This document shows, piece by piece, positions 42,197 through 50,401 of a stretch of DNA of 64,000 bases (its first letter is position 1; each line of letters starts with the position of its first letter). The translations under genes and the position numbers were made by a program. Location: the NCBI RefSeq assembly GCF_004187715.1, contig NZ_QZWF01000005.1:496001-560000 (forward strand), in the 5' to 3' direction. The notes below the pieces were generated by a model. That model saw only the letters and a list, made by a program, of their open reading frames with translations, did no database searches and was not told the origin of the DNA. The stretch comes from Streptomyces sp. F001. Lineage in GTDB: Bacteria; Actinomycetota; Actinomycetes; Streptomycetales; Streptomycetaceae.

Positions 42197-42986
42197 GTTC
42201 TTCCATCAGGTACTGATGGCACTTGGCAGGGTGTCACCGGCAGCGAATCCTCCAATCCAAATCGCCCCAAACGGCATCGCACGCCAATTGCGTTCTGCTC
42301 TCGCACACACAACGATTGCCTATCATCCACGCGTCGCAAGCGTAAGCCCCTCCAATTTGAGAGGCGCGATTCTACGCGATCTCGACATGCGTTTTGCACT
42401 CCTACCGCAAGGTGACTTAAGCAGGGCGGACCTAAGCAATTCCGTGCTCTACAATGCAGACCTCTCAAACTCCAAACTGTCCGACGCCAGGCTTTACAAT
42501 ACTGACCTCCGTCGGGCCAATCTTATGCGAGCCGACCTGAGTCGCGCCAACTTGAGTCGTGGCCGCCTAGACGGAGCCATTCTTACTCACGCAGTTCTCT
42601 ATAATGCTGGCCTCATGGATGCAAGCTTGACTTCTGCAGAGTTGAGCTTCGCAAACCTGCAGACTTCGATGCTCGTGGACGCCAACATGGAAGGAGCAAA
42701 CCTAACTTCCGCCGATCTATCGCGAGCCAATCTAGTGGGGGCCAACCTGTCAAAAGCAATCCTTTCTAAGGCCAACATGACAGGCGCAAATATGTCTGGC
42801 GCTTCAATGGACAAGGCGGTACTCTCAGAAGCGAATCTCGCGGGCGTGAAATGGTCGCGCGAAACGAAGTGGCCCAAGAACGTTGCTAGCTGGATCAGGG
42901 GGAAGTCTACCGAGATTCAGCCTGGGGTTTTCCAGGTTGGATCGATTCTCCCTCCAGAACCAGGAGAAAGGCGGCGTCTTGCTTAG
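42186..42986 (+). CDS. Pentapeptide-repeat protein
   Basis: The 266-residue protein has about 65 leading residues and then ~30 A(D/N)Lxx repeats (LSRADLSNSVLYNADLSNSK ... LTSADLSRANLVGANLSKA), forming a right-handed quadrilateral beta helix. Such proteins include gyrase-protecting (Qnr/MfpA-like) proteins and effectors with unknown targets. The repeat number fits a rod of seven to eight coils. The C-terminal tail (WPKNVASWIRGKSTEIQPGVF) is non-repeat. It is coupled to the upstream membrane protein, so the pair probably acts together. It is AT-richer than the island average. Confidence 0.85.
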   Translation: MRSEFFHQVLMALGRVSPAANPPIQIAPNGIARQLRSALAHTTIAYHPRVASVSPSNLRGAILRDLDMRFALLPQGDLSRADLSNSVLYNADLSNSKLSDARLYNTDLRRANLMRADLSRANLSRGRLDGAILTHAVLYNAGLMDASLTSAELSFANLQTSMLVDANMEGANLTSADLSRANLVGANLSKAILSKANMTGANMSGASMDKAVLSEANLAGVKWSRETKWPKNVASWIRGKSTEIQPGVFQVGSILPPEPGERRRLA

Positions 42987-43496
42987 TCTTCGCCATACGC
43001 ACGCATGCGATTCCATGAGAGGACATACCCCATGGTGAAGATTAATTTGAACTCGTAGCACAGTCGGCTGCCGGCAAGGGCGGGCTTCGGCAGGCGCCCA
43101 CGACTGCGAGTAGCCGGAATCGTCCTCTCGAACGCCTCGCGTCGCCGCCTCCCACTGCCGCCAGATGCAGACGCGGTTCGTCACGCAGGTCAAGGCTTCC
43201 GGCCGTAGACCGTGTGCGGGAGACCATGGTGGTACCGTGCAGGATCTCCCTGCCAGATGAGACCCGACCCATCGCGAGGATGTGCGACTGCGAAGGGGAA
43301 TGGCTGCCTTCCACCCGCCGACGGTCGTTCGCGAGGACTCCTGCGGCCGTGGAACACGATCCGTTGAGCCGCTTAGCCGCGTGTCCGAGGGCAGCGACCA
43401 CTTGTGCCGCGTTCCTGGACCATCCGTGGACGAGAACACGAGCCGGTCCGCCCCGCGCGCACCCTGCCCTGCTAAGACGTATGGGATGCACGAGCC
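42987..43496. other. Gene-poor stretch before attachment site 7
   Basis: No convincing gene is seen in about 510 bp; the open frames overlap on both strands and lack recognisable domains. Confidence 0.45.
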
Positions 43497-43538
43497 CTCC
43501 GGAGCCGTGTGCGCAGGTTCGATTCCTGCCGGGGGCAC
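43497..43538 (+). other. Attachment site 7 (tRNA-Arg(CCG)-type 3' part)
   Basis: A 42-bp segment starting CTCCGGAGCCGTGTGC matches 29657-29698 except for one base in the T-loop (TTCGATT). A hairpin terminator follows at 43556-43595 (AAGACCCCG / CGGGGTCTT). It marks another element end derived from the CCG isoacceptor. Confidence 0.78.
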
Positions 43539-43766
43539 CCTGTATAAGGCGCCCAAAGACCCCGTCACCAGCGGAAACGCTGAGGCCGGGGTCTTCGCGT
43601 TTGTGCAGCCGTATGCCGCTCGGCGCTACTGCAGCTCCTCGACAGCGATCAGCAGAAAAGAGGCGCGGGTTCCAACGAGTGAATCCAATCGGTCCGCGAA
43701 TAGCGATCGATGCGGCAGCGGGAAGGCCATTGCACACCGGACAATCAATCAGCAGGAGACACGCCT

Positions 43767-44087
43767 GTGCCGAAGTTCCTCATTCAGGCCACCTACACGC
43801 CCGAGGGCACCAAAGGGCTGCTCAAGGAAGGCGCGAGCGGCCGCCGCGCCGCCGTCGACCAGGTCGTCACCGGCCTCGGCGGGCAGGTCGAGGCCATGTA
43901 CTTCGCCTTTGGGGAGGATGACATCGTGCTCATCGTCGACTTCCCCGACTCGGTCTCCATGGCCGCCGTCAGCCTCACCGTCAAGGCCAGCGGAGCCCTC
44001 CACACCCGGGCCACCCCTCTCATCACCCTCGACGAGATCGATGAGGCCGCCCGCCGACAGGTCACCTTTCGCGCCCCCGGCACGTGA
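43767..44087 (+). CDS. GYD-domain protein
   Basis: The 106-residue protein has a dimeric alpha/beta-barrel GYD fold: KFLIQATYTPEGTKGLLKEG, LGGQVEAMYFAFGEDDIVLIVDFPDS, VKASGALHTRATPLITLDEI. The GTG at 43767 has AGGAGAC upstream. GYD proteins are small and of unknown catalytic role. It is the first of two genes between attachment sites 7 and 8. Confidence 0.82.
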   Translation: MPKFLIQATYTPEGTKGLLKEGASGRRAAVDQVVTGLGGQVEAMYFAFGEDDIVLIVDFPDSVSMAAVSLTVKASGALHTRATPLITLDEIDEAARRQVTFRAPGT

Positions 44088-44130
44088 GCCCTCGGAGACG
44101 GGGACACATCTGCTCCCGCGATCCTCACCC

Positions 44131-44186
44131 CGCACCACAACCGCACCAGATCGAGCGGGGAACAGCGGGGAATCACGGTGAAAGCA
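44131..44186. repeat. 56-bp dispersed repeat, copy 2
   Basis: It matches 27991-28046 with one mismatch. The surrounding sequence differs, so the unit itself has been moved or retained by recombination. Confidence 0.8.
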
Positions 44187-44281
44187 CCCGAGCCCGAAGA
44201 GACCACGAACCAGCCATTCGGGCAGGTCAGCCCACCGATCAGGTCCTAGAGATCCGCAGCTTCCCAAGCTGAGGGCTTTCG

Positions 44282-44782
44282 ATGTCAGAGACGGGTGCTA
44301 GCTTCCGCTATCCAAGAGAACGGAAGGGGATGAGGGCTGGTGGGGCTTCGGGGTGGGACTACTACGTGCCGTACCAGGAAGACCTGAACGCGGCGCTTCA
44401 GCAGCTGCGGCGTGAGGTGTTCGAGGCTGGGGACTACTACTGGGTCAACGGCGGTGACTGGCGGCCGGAGGAGGAGCGAGAACCGCGGCCGCAGTCGCTG
44501 GAGGAGCTGTGGGAGGACGAGTTGGTCCAGGAGACCGGCACCCACTCGATCCTGGACATCTTCCGCGTCGTGGGGCCCGACGACACCCCGGACTACAACA
44601 CCGTGGAACCCGTGACTGCCGAGGAAGCGCGCGAGCTGCTGGGCACTGACAAGCTGACGCGTGCGCACGTCAAGGACTTCGACGTCTTCCCCCGGTCACG
44701 ATGGATCGGACGATGCGCAGTGCTGCACGACGACGAGGGGAACCCCCAAGAGATCCATTTCTGGGGCCACTCAGGCGACTGA
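44282..44782 (+). CDS. Hypothetical 166-residue protein
   Basis: The protein has the sequence features GWDYYVPYQEDLNAALQQLR, REVFEAGDYYWVNGG, HSILDIFRVVGPDDTPDYNT, VEPVTAEEARELLGTDKLTR and FPRSRWIGRCAVLHDDEGNP. It is acidic, soluble and probably alpha/beta. No named family is recognised; similar proteins are frequent in Streptomyces accessory regions and could be immunity proteins, but this is only a guess. Good coding bias and codon use. Confidence 0.68.
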   Translation: MSETGASFRYPRERKGMRAGGASGWDYYVPYQEDLNAALQQLRREVFEAGDYYWVNGGDWRPEEEREPRPQSLEELWEDELVQETGTHSILDIFRVVGPDDTPDYNTVEPVTAEEARELLGTDKLTRAHVKDFDVFPRSRWIGRCAVLHDDEGNPQEIHFWGHSGD

Positions 44783-44912
44783 ACTGCAGGCCAAGCACGC
44801 TGCGGCTGACATCCACGCCTGACACCAACGAGGACGTACGCCAGCAGACTCAGGTGCCCGTTGGCGGCATGCGCGAGGGCGGGTGCAGCCCTCGTGAGCG
44901 GTCAGTGATCGA

Positions 44913-44955
44913 CTCCTGAAGCGGGTGTCGCAGGTTCGAATCCTGCCGGGGGCAC
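44913..44955 (+). other. Attachment site 8 (tRNA-Arg 3' part, one mismatch)
   Basis: The 43-bp segment is identical to 5883-5925 except for CTCCTGAAG in place of CTCCTAAAG in the anticodon loop. It is followed by the same hairpin as site 1 (44974-45005), and then by orf113 copy 2 and a decayed integrase. It is therefore a homologous element end. Confidence 0.85.
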
Positions 44956-44973
44956 AGAGAAACACCTGGTCAG

Positions 44974-45005
44974 AGGCCCTTCCGTCCAACGGACGGGAGG
45001 GCCTT
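44974..45005 (+). terminator. Hairpin terminator after attachment site 8
   Basis: The same stem-loop as at 5944-5975 is present with a changed loop base. It shows that sites 1 and 8 belong to sister elements. Confidence 0.78.
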
Positions 45006-45066
45006 CGTACTCGCAGCACACATGTGGCACACATGGGCTGCGGGCAGAGGTGGGGAGCTGTGCGAG

Positions 45067-45408
45067 ATGCCCGCGAAGAACGAGCTGGCCCGGCGCCGGT
45101 ACGAGAAGCTGGTCGACCGGCTTGAGTCGCTGATGCGGGCCGCCCTGAAACCGCAGTACAACGGCTACTACGGGCAGCTGATCCTGAGCGGCGACGATCT
45201 CGCGGAGATGGGCGAACTCAAGGACATCCGGCGTGCCGCACGGGAAGCGGGCCGCCGTCTCGGCTGGAAGACGACCACGCACCTGACCGGCGGCCGGCTG
45301 TTCGTCCTCGATGAGCGCAAGCCGCCGCAGGAGATCAGGCAACTGGCTGCGGATGCCTCGGCAGAGGCCATGGACCGGGCCCGGCGAACCGCTCATCGGA
45401 CAAACTGA
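45067..45408 (+). CDS. Conserved 113-residue element protein (orf113), copy 2
   Basis: It starts MPAKNELARRRYEKLVDRLE and closely resembles the protein at 6038-6379 over its full length, with conservative changes and the same terminal region (WKTTTHLTGGRLFVLDERK). It has stayed intact although the neighbouring integrase has decayed. That suggests independent selection or relatively recent decay of int. Function unknown. Confidence 0.75.
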   Translation: MPAKNELARRRYEKLVDRLESLMRAALKPQYNGYYGQLILSGDDLAEMGELKDIRRAAREAGRRLGWKTTTHLTGGRLFVLDERKPPQEIRQLAADASAEAMDRARRTAHRTN

Positions 45409-45415
45409 AGGGGTG

Positions 45416-45439
45416 GCGCCATCGTGCGTACGATGGCGC
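45416..45439. terminator. Hairpin between orf113 copy 2 and the decayed integrase
   Basis: Perfect 10-bp stem GCGCCATCGT / ACGATGGCGC with a 4-nt loop. It occupies the same place as the 6401 terminator but has an unrelated sequence. Confidence 0.7.
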
Positions 45440-45481
45440 GACTGCTTCGCCTACGGCTCCCCGGCACAGATCAGGCACACA

Positions 45482-46598
45482 TCAGGCAGCTCCATCCACC
45501 TCCAGGGCGGCAACAGCCTCGGCGGCCTCGCGGGCCTTCCGCTCCGCTTTCTCCAGCTTGGCCTTCGCCTTGGCCAACTGCTTGGCGCGGCGCTTGTGCA
45601 TCTTCTTCGACACCTCGTCCAGTCGGTCCGGGAAGAGATGCCCGTACGTGTCCAGCGTCAGCGTCGCGGACTTGTGGCCCAGCATCGTCTGTACGACGTT
45701 GACGTCCGCCCCGCTGGCGATGGCGAGCGAGGCCGCCGTGTGCCGCAGCTTGTGCGGAGTGACCTTCAGGTGCCCCAGCCCGGCCTTAACGACCGCCGGC
45801 GCGAAGAACCGCTGGCGGAATTTGCGGGCGCGCAGCGGCCCGCCCTGCGGAGCGGTGAAGAGGAGCTCGTCGTCCTTCCGCCCTTCGACGTGGGGCTTCA
45901 ACTCCTCGGCGAGGAACCTCGGGATCGGCACGGACCGGCGTTCGTGGTTCTTGGGCATGTCGAGGTACAGCTTGCCGTTGTCCTCGCCGTACGCCTCGAC
46001 GATGTGGGCTCGGCAGGCATCGAGGTCCACCCGTCCCACCTTCAACGCGGACGCTTCCCCCCAGCACAGACCCGTGTAGGCCAGCAGCAGCATGAAGGCC
46101 CGGTAGGCACCTGCCGCGTTGGCCAGCGCCTCCACCTGTACGCCTTGCGGACCGAACGCGGACTGAGCTCCCTGCTGCCCGTGGCCTCGCCGGACAGCAT
46201 GTCGGCCAGCCACTCCGCGATGTCCTCGAAGCGAATGCGGTCCAGAGGGGTGGTGCCCCATCGCGGGATCACGTGCATGTCGAGAACACCCCGGTAGCGG
46301 CTGCGGGTCGAGCGCTTGAGGTGGATCTGCGCAGCCAGGACTCGGCCACCTCCACGAACTTCACACGCGCTGCGGCCAGGTCACGGTAGGAGCCGTCGTT
46401 GAGGCGGGACTCCATCCTCGTCCGCTCCGCTTCGGCGTCGACCTTGCGGGCCAGCGTCTTCATCTTCGGCTTGCCGTCGGGGTCGTACCAGCGTACGCGG
46501 TAGCGCCCAGGAGGGGTGCGGCCGTTCCGCTTGGCCTCTGCCAACGCCCGCGCGTACGCCGTGTGCCCGATGCGGTCCTCGATCCAGACTCGCGCCAT
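45482..46598 (-). pseudogene. Decayed paralogue of the tRNA-Arg integrase
   Basis: The sequence is a clear paralogue of the integrase at 6475-7713. Translation starts at ATG 46598 (MARVWIEDRIGHTAYARALA) but shifts frame near 46330 after VEVAESWL. A further ~120 bp are missing near 46140, where the product jumps from SVRKAY to VEALANAAGAY. The active-site Arg is also changed: YTGLC in place of YTGLR. The later HKLRH, LGHKSATLT and DTYGHLF motifs remain. The enzyme is certainly inactive. Confidence 0.92.
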
Positions 46599-46827
46599 CA
46601 GCACCCCGTCCCGTGGGGCCCACCTATACCGACCGGGCCGCCCTCGTCCTCGGCTCTGGCCACCGCCCGCCCCTGGCACCCGCTGGGCGTGAACTCCACC
46701 CGCTTCGACCCACTGCCCCGGAGGCGGGGCGTTTCGTACCGCGTAGCGGGCGAAGGTCCCGACTTCCAGCGACGATGAAAGAGACCGAATGAAGGGAACG
46801 CTCCAAGGTCGCGAGAAGAGGAGACCT

Positions 46828-47226
46828 GTGGTGTCGAACGATCCCATGGCGGCGGTGGTGCAATACGTCGATGCCTTTAACCACAGTGACGCGAAAGCGA
46901 TGGCAGCAACGTGCGCTGACCCGATGCAGATACTGGACGGTATGGCACCGCATGTGTGGCAGGGGCCAACAGCCGGCGAAGAATGGTGGAGGGACGTACT
47001 TACCGAGGGCGAGCACGTAGGAGCTTCGGATTACCACATCACCCTCGATGAGCCGCGGCATGTCGATGTCACCGGCGATCATGCCTATGTCGTTGTTCCC
47101 GCGACCATGACATTCGCCTTGCAGGGCAGACAGGTCACCCAAACCGGCTCGGTGTTCACGGTGGCGCTTCGCAAGGTGGACACAGAGTGGCGACTCACGG
47201 CTTGGGCGTGGGCAAAAGGCGCGTGA
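46828..47226 (+). CDS. NTF2-like / SnoaL-type protein
   Basis: The 132-residue protein from GTG 46828 (GAAGAGGAGA upstream) has a cone-shaped NTF2-like fold: VVQYVDAFNHSDAKAMAATC, ADPMQILDGMAPHVWQGPTA, GEEWWRDVLTEGEHVGASDY, and a terminal TGSVFTVALRKVDTEWRLTA. Related to ketosteroid-isomerase/SnoaL superfamily proteins that bind small ligands. No neighbour reveals its role. Confidence 0.75.
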   Translation: MVSNDPMAAVVQYVDAFNHSDAKAMAATCADPMQILDGMAPHVWQGPTAGEEWWRDVLTEGEHVGASDYHITLDEPRHVDVTGDHAYVVVPATMTFALQGRQVTQTGSVFTVALRKVDTEWRLTAWAWAKGA

Positions 47227-47484
47227 CCGAACTCCTGTGGTGCCATCCGCGCTCGATCTCTGCACGCGGGATGCGCTATCGCTTGCCTCAGGACCTTCGT
47301 CGTCGCGATCCCCCGGTCCGAGAGCATTGGTCAGCCGTCTCCGCCGGTCGTCCGCACCGCGCGAGCCGCCCGACTTCAGTGGCCGGCAGCGGACCCGTCA
47401 GCCCCTCCCGCTCGGTGGGCGCGCCCAGCCGTCCGGTGCCACGCTGGAAGTGGGCTCCGACCTGTGGAATGCGGAGGAGCGGAC

Positions 47485-48018
47485 ATGGAGATCAAGCCGC
47501 AGGCAGTCGTCATCCCCAAGGAGACGGACCACCTGGAACAGGGGAAGTACGGGCCCGTCTTTCCGCGAACCCCGGCCTGCTACGGGTTCACCATCATCGC
47601 GAACGTCAAACCGGGCAGGGCCGACGCGATACGGGAGCACGGCCACACCCTGGCCAAGGCGCTGGAGCAGAATCCACACCTTCTCGCGCCGTTGAAGCTG
47701 CACTACCTGCGCTGGGTTCTCTTCGACGACGACACCCGCTTCATGTACCAGGGGATCTTCGACACCGACTTCGACAAGTACACCGAGGACGCCGTCGCCC
47801 TGTTCAGCAAGTCGGGTGTGAGCACCACGTTCGAGAACCTCGAAGGGTTTCCCGAGGACTGGCGGACGAACCCCGAAGCGTTCGTGCGGTTCGTACGGCA
47901 ACACCACTGTCCGAGCTTCATTGAATACGGAGAGTATCCGTACGTGACGGCAGACGAGATCAAGAAGGCTCTGCGGATCAAGAGCGCCCTGTCGGAGATG
48001 CTCGATCAGATGCAGTGA
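47485..48018 (+). CDS. Hypothetical protein of the DyP operon (dimeric alpha-beta barrel-like)
   Basis: The 177-residue protein (ATG 47485, GGAGG upstream) contains YGFTIIANVKPGRADAIREH, HYLRWVLFDDDTRFMYQGIF and DTDFDKYTEDAVALFSKSG, a ferredoxin-like pattern recalling half of a DyP-type beta barrel. It starts a run of four tightly spaced genes ending with a peroxidase and a transporter. It may bind haem or a substrate, but no haem-ligand motif is evident. Confidence 0.65.
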   Translation: MEIKPQAVVIPKETDHLEQGKYGPVFPRTPACYGFTIIANVKPGRADAIREHGHTLAKALEQNPHLLAPLKLHYLRWVLFDDDTRFMYQGIFDTDFDKYTEDAVALFSKSGVSTTFENLEGFPEDWRTNPEAFVRFVRQHHCPSFIEYGEYPYVTADEIKKALRIKSALSEMLDQMQ

Positions 48019-48028
48019 GGCGAGCGAA

Positions 48029-49042
48029 ATGAGCGAGGTCAGGACCGCGCGCACGTACAACCAGCGGCACATTCCGCGGACGTACACCCCTGACGGGCGG
48101 CGGGTGAGCATCTACGTCTCGTGGAGCTATCCGGCCGAGGCCGGCCGCAACGCGGCCGAGCTGGACAACCGCTTCTCCACGATGACCGAGGTCAGGCGGG
48201 TGGCCTGGCCCGCGTACGAGGACCCGAAGTGGTCGGACCCGTATCGGTTCCAGCAGGGCATCGCCGGCTCCCTGGAGCTGTTCTTCTGGGCCTGGGTGCC
48301 GTTCCAGGACTTCGTCGAGGAGGTCACGGGACATCCCGTCCCGGTGTACCAGCGCATCGACCAGGCCGGCTTCTTCACACCACTCGACGAACGGGTGCTC
48401 GGCGACACGGACGTCCTGTTCGTGTTCGGGCTGGACCACGCGGTCACCGAGCAGGAGGCCCAGCCGGGGGAGATCGAGGCCCTGCGTGCGTTCCTCGGCC
48501 GGGAGGACGCCTGCCTCGTCCTGGGCCCGCACCACGATGTCGGCGCCTCGGACGACCTGAAGGTCCGGGAGATGGAATACCGCCACCACGGCGATCCGCT
48601 GGTGCCCCGGCAGCAGCGATTCGCCACCTACGTGAGGGACTTGATGAAGGGCCTCGGCGTGCCGGTCATGAACCGGTACGGGCTGCGTCCGGCGACGCGC
48701 GAGGGCAACCAGATCGTCCCGCTGTCCACGGTCCGGGACCTGGATCCGAAGGGCTGGCTCGACGGGGTGACAAACTTCAACTTCCACATGCACCTGCCCC
48801 ACTACGACGTGACGACCGATGACCCGGACGCCATCCATGTGCTGGCCAGGCAGCCGATCGACGTGTCGAGGCCGCATCCGTTCACCGAGGCCGGCAACAC
48901 GGAGTTCAACATGTTCCTGTGGATGCCTCCCGGCGGTGACCGAGCGGCCGATCTGCTGCTGGCGGACTCGACGATCTTCAGTTCCTTGTTCGGCGGGGAC
49001 GACAGCCTGCGGAACTTCTGGCGAAACCTCGTCTCCAAGTAA
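48029..49042 (+). CDS. Hypothetical 337-residue protein of the DyP operon
   Basis: The soluble protein lies 10 bp after the preceding gene. It has a segment VLFVFGLDHAVTEQEAQPGE, then IEALRAFLGREDACLVLGPHHDVGAS, suggesting an alpha/beta fold of the kind seen in class I glutamine amidotransferase-like proteins. A C-terminal half contains FNFHMHLPHYDVT. I do not recognise the family. The invariant placement in front of a DyP-type peroxidase suggests a related oxidation or detoxification role. Confidence 0.65.
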   Translation: MSEVRTARTYNQRHIPRTYTPDGRRVSIYVSWSYPAEAGRNAAELDNRFSTMTEVRRVAWPAYEDPKWSDPYRFQQGIAGSLELFFWAWVPFQDFVEEVTGHPVPVYQRIDQAGFFTPLDERVLGDTDVLFVFGLDHAVTEQEAQPGEIEALRAFLGREDACLVLGPHHDVGASDDLKVREMEYRHHGDPLVPRQQRFATYVRDLMKGLGVPVMNRYGLRPATREGNQIVPLSTVRDLDPKGWLDGVTNFNFHMHLPHYDVTTDDPDAIHVLARQPIDVSRPHPFTEAGNTEFNMFLWMPPGGDRAADLLLADSTIFSSLFGGDDSLRNFWRNLVSK

Positions 49043-49062
49043 GGCTGGCGCGGAGGTCAACC

Positions 49063-50397
49063 GTGAGCGTGCACATGGACGTCGCGTTGGAACTCGACGA
49101 CATCCAGCGTGGAGTTCTCAGTCCTCGGCCGACGCCATACGCGGCGACCTACCTCGCCTTCCGCATCGACGATCAGGGTGATGGGCGGGAGTTGATGCGG
49201 CGCGCGAGTACAGCGGTGACCTCCGCAGCGGACTCGGTCAGCCCGTTGGGAGAGACCTGGGTGAGTGTGGCCGTCACCTGTCGCGGCCTGGAGGCGCTGG
49301 GGGTGCCGCGCTCCTCGCTGGATACGTTCGCCTGGGAATTCCGGCAGGGGATGGCGGCCCGCGCCCAAGCGCTGGGCGATGTGGGCGAGAGCAGCCCGGA
49401 ACACTGGGAGGCGCCGCTGGGCAGCCCCGACGTCCATGTGGTGGTCACCGCGGTCGCGCCCGACCCGGCGCGCTTGGAGGCGGCCGTCGACCGGGCCCGT
49501 CCGGCGTACGACCGACTGTCCGGCGTGACGGCGATATGGCGGCAGGACTGCTACGCGCTGCCCACCGAGACCGAGCATTTCGGCTATCGCGACGGGGTCA
49601 GCCATCCGGCCGTCGAAGGCAGCGGCATACCGGGATCCAACCAGTTGGAAGTGCCGTTGAAGGCCGGTGAGTTCGTTTTGGGCTACCGGGACGAGATCGG
49701 CGGCATCCAGAGCCCCGAGCCCGCCGTCCTGGGCCGCAACGGCAGTTACGCGGTCTTCCGCAAGCTCCATCAGAAGGTCGCCGAGTTCCGCCGCTACCTG
49801 CGGGACAACTCGACCGGGCCCCAGGACGAAGAACTGATCGCCGCGAAGATCATGGGACGCTGGCGCAGCGGTGCTCCCCTGGCGCTGGCCCCGCAAGCCG
49901 ACGAGCCCGCGCTCGGCGCCGACCCGTACCGCCGTAACACCTTCCTGTACGAGAGCGACGATCCGTCGGGATTCAAGACGCCCGGAGGCTGTCACATCCG
50001 CCGTGCCAACCCCCGTGACGCCGCGGTGGCGGGAGAGGTGCGACTGCACCGCATGATCCGCCGCGGCGCCGTCTACGGTCCGCCGCTGCCCGAGGGGGTA
50101 CTGGAGGACGACGGGGCCGACCGCGGCCTCATGTTCGCGTTCGTCGGCGCGCATCCGGGGCGGCAGTTCGAGTTCGTCCAGTCGCAGTGGATGAACGACG
50201 GCGTCTTCTTCGGCGCGAACAACGCCCAGGACCCCGTGACCGGATCCCGCGACGGCTCCACCGGCTTCACCATTCCCCGGCGGCCGCTGCGCCGACGCCT
50301 CGCCCCACTGCCGCGGTTCGTCGTCACCCGAGGAGGCGAGTACTGCTTCCTGCCGAGCCTGACCGCCCTGCGCTGGCTAGGCGGCCTGCACGACTGA
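49063..50397 (+). CDS. DyP-type haem peroxidase
   Basis: The 444-residue protein contains the DyP signature GYRDGVSHPAVEG (distal Asp in GxxDG, about residues 173-185), the proximal haem-ligand His in GGCHIRRANPRD (about residue 310), and a late FVQSQWMNDGVFFG. Length is typical of the larger, type P-like DyP proteins. No Tat or lipoprotein signal precedes it, so it is probably cytoplasmic. GTG 49063 has GGAGG upstream. It should oxidise dyes or phenolic substrates with H2O2; the natural substrate is unknown. Confidence 0.85.
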   Translation: MSVHMDVALELDDIQRGVLSPRPTPYAATYLAFRIDDQGDGRELMRRASTAVTSAADSVSPLGETWVSVAVTCRGLEALGVPRSSLDTFAWEFRQGMAARAQALGDVGESSPEHWEAPLGSPDVHVVVTAVAPDPARLEAAVDRARPAYDRLSGVTAIWRQDCYALPTETEHFGYRDGVSHPAVEGSGIPGSNQLEVPLKAGEFVLGYRDEIGGIQSPEPAVLGRNGSYAVFRKLHQKVAEFRRYLRDNSTGPQDEELIAAKIMGRWRSGAPLALAPQADEPALGADPYRRNTFLYESDDPSGFKTPGGCHIRRANPRDAAVAGEVRLHRMIRRGAVYGPPLPEGVLEDDGADRGLMFAFVGAHPGRQFEFVQSQWMNDGVFFGANNAQDPVTGSRDGSTGFTIPRRPLRRRLAPLPRFVVTRGGEYCFLPSLTALRWLGGLHD

Positions 50398-50401
50398 CAG
50401 C

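Noticed and set aside
42987..43496. Overlapping open frames of 200-300 codons around attachment site 7
   Set aside because: They run through the att core and terminator hairpin, contain Arg/Ser/Pro-rich sequence and lack any motif.
43042..43737. Minus-strand protein across attachment site 7
   Set aside because: The frame reads through the conserved tRNA-derived repeat, giving peptide segments seen at every such repeat, so it is not an independent gene.
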